Assembly: GCA_946623785.1 (NCBI GenBank)
Contig: CAMORM010000007.1
Location: 1-41,361 of the forward strand
Origin: an uncultured Verrucomicrobiota bacterium
Lineage (GTDB): Bacteria; Verrucomicrobiota; Kiritimatiellia; RFP12; UBA1067
DNA length: 41,361 nt
Direction: 5' to 3'
Numbering within the stretch: position 1 is the stretch's first letter; every line of letters begins with the position of its first letter. The notes beneath the pieces were generated by a model. The model made no database searches and was not told the origin of the DNA. It saw nothing but the letters and a program-made list of their open reading frames with translations. A program made the position numbers and the translations under genes. This document shows positions 40,779-41,361 of the stretch, one piece after another.

Positions 40779-41361
40779 TCATGCGCCGGGGCGCAGCACC
40801 GAGAGATACCACGACACGATCGCAGGTCCCCAGAACGCCCACAGCACGGCGGCGGTCGCGATGTACGGACCGTACGGGATTGCCGTATACCCTCCCAGCC
40901 TCGCCCTTCCGCGCAGGATCATCGCGAAGCCGACGACAGACCCGACCAGGGACGAGACGATGAGGCAGAACAGCACCGCCACCGGCCCGAAGAACGCGCC
41001 GATCGCGCCCATCAGCTTAACGTCCCCGAAGCCCATCGCGTCCTTCTTGAATATGCGGCTGAACACCTCGCCCACGAGCCACAGCAGCCCGAAGCCCGAC
41101 ACAAGCCCCACGACCGACCAGACAAGCGCGCCAGTCCACGTCGTCTCGCGCTGCAGCTCCGGCACGAGGCACGAGAGCGGCACGCCTATGATCATCCCGC
41201 CGATCGTGACGCGGTCGGGGATCCACTGGTGGTCGATGTCCACGAACGAGCCGAGGATCAGCCCGGCGAACGCGAGCCACGTCGCGAGGACCATCGGGAA
41301 GCTCCTGTACATCACCATCCCGAGCGGCGGGTAGTACATGGAGCGGAACACGCCGGCGGGG
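40779..41361 (-). CDS. Prepilin peptidase (PilD/GspO/TadV-type), 5' end outside the window
   Basis: Membrane aspartyl protease that cuts prepilin leaders. The visible part runs to the stop at 40779; the frame is open to 41361. Two catalytic Asp are present: DIDHQWIPD and GFGDVKLMG. Five or more membrane helices are seen. The four-Cys zinc domain and methyltransferase part at the N-terminus, if any, lie outside the window. It should process the pseudopilin at 24245-25027. Confidence 0.88.
   Translation of the reverse strand, partial: PAGVFRSMYYPPLGMVMYRSFPMVLATWLAFAGLILGSFVDIDHQWIPDRVTIGGMIIGVPLSCLVPELQRETTWTGALVWSVVGLVSGFGLLWLVGEVFSRIFKKDAMGFGDVKLMGAIGAFFGPVAVLFCLIVSSLVGSVVGFAMILRGRARLGGYTAIPYGPYIATAAVLWAFWGPAIVSWYLSVLRPGA

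Overview
The window is GC-rich bacterial DNA. Thirty-two of the 33 genes I support are on the minus strand; the exception is at 7812-8603. The gene content suggests an uncultured member of the Kiritimatiellae/Verrucomicrobiota (PVC group). It has a diderm envelope (secretin, PilMNO-type proteins), many secreted or lipid-anchored proteins, a DUF6259-type protein, a GH20 enzyme and the remains of a rhamnogalacturonan-type esterase, PEGA and FHA proteins, and Gld-like ABC exporters with DUF4340. The taxonomic call is inference; there is no rRNA or tRNA gene here.

Layout by coordinate (genes read right to left). 2-5713: an oligopeptide-type ABC permease, nadB, a PilB/GspE ATPase and a secreted C39-like cysteine peptidase. 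5928-8603: a small exported beta-repeat-like protein, a serine beta-lactamase-family lipoprotein and a divergent coiled-coil protein. 8698-14557: a tightly overlapping pilus/type II secretion operon (orphan DHp-like protein, PilM-, PilN-, PilO-, PilP-like proteins, secretin). 14594-21963: a seven-gene operon holding two ABC exporters, a GldF-GldG fusion, a DUF4340 protein, a membrane protein and a His-rich protein. 22039-25027: a pseudopilin and priA. 25144-30936: tadC, FHA, PEGA, tlyA and GH20 genes. 31077-34009: dsbD-like, gph-like and Cof-type HAD genes. 34010-34394: a repeat-rich intergenic stretch. 34395-36811: DUF6259 protein and a truncated SGNH esterase. 36950-41361: lepA, dnaG and the start-less end of a prepilin peptidase gene.

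Functionally, pilus/secretion parts are scattered over four or five loci: ATPase, PilMNOP and secretin, pseudopilin, TadC, and prepilin peptidase. The rest is basic housekeeping (NAD synthesis, replication restart, primase, EF4, rRNA methylation), envelope redox and polysaccharide use.

Three things stand out. First, six genes have an extended -10 box (TGn TATAAT type) ending only 6-8 nt before the start codon and no Shine-Dalgarno sequence, which predicts leaderless or nearly leaderless mRNAs. Genes with longer leaders in the same window do have Shine-Dalgarno sequences. Second, the 34010-34394 gap holds eleven uninterrupted heptamers of the form GTNNNNW, next to a 186-bp element with imperfect terminal inverted repeats. 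Third, the seven-gene double-ABC operon has unusual parts: a permease-GldG fusion, a Walker B Glu-to-Asp change and a His-rich insert. I found no CRISPR array, phage or autonomous transposase.
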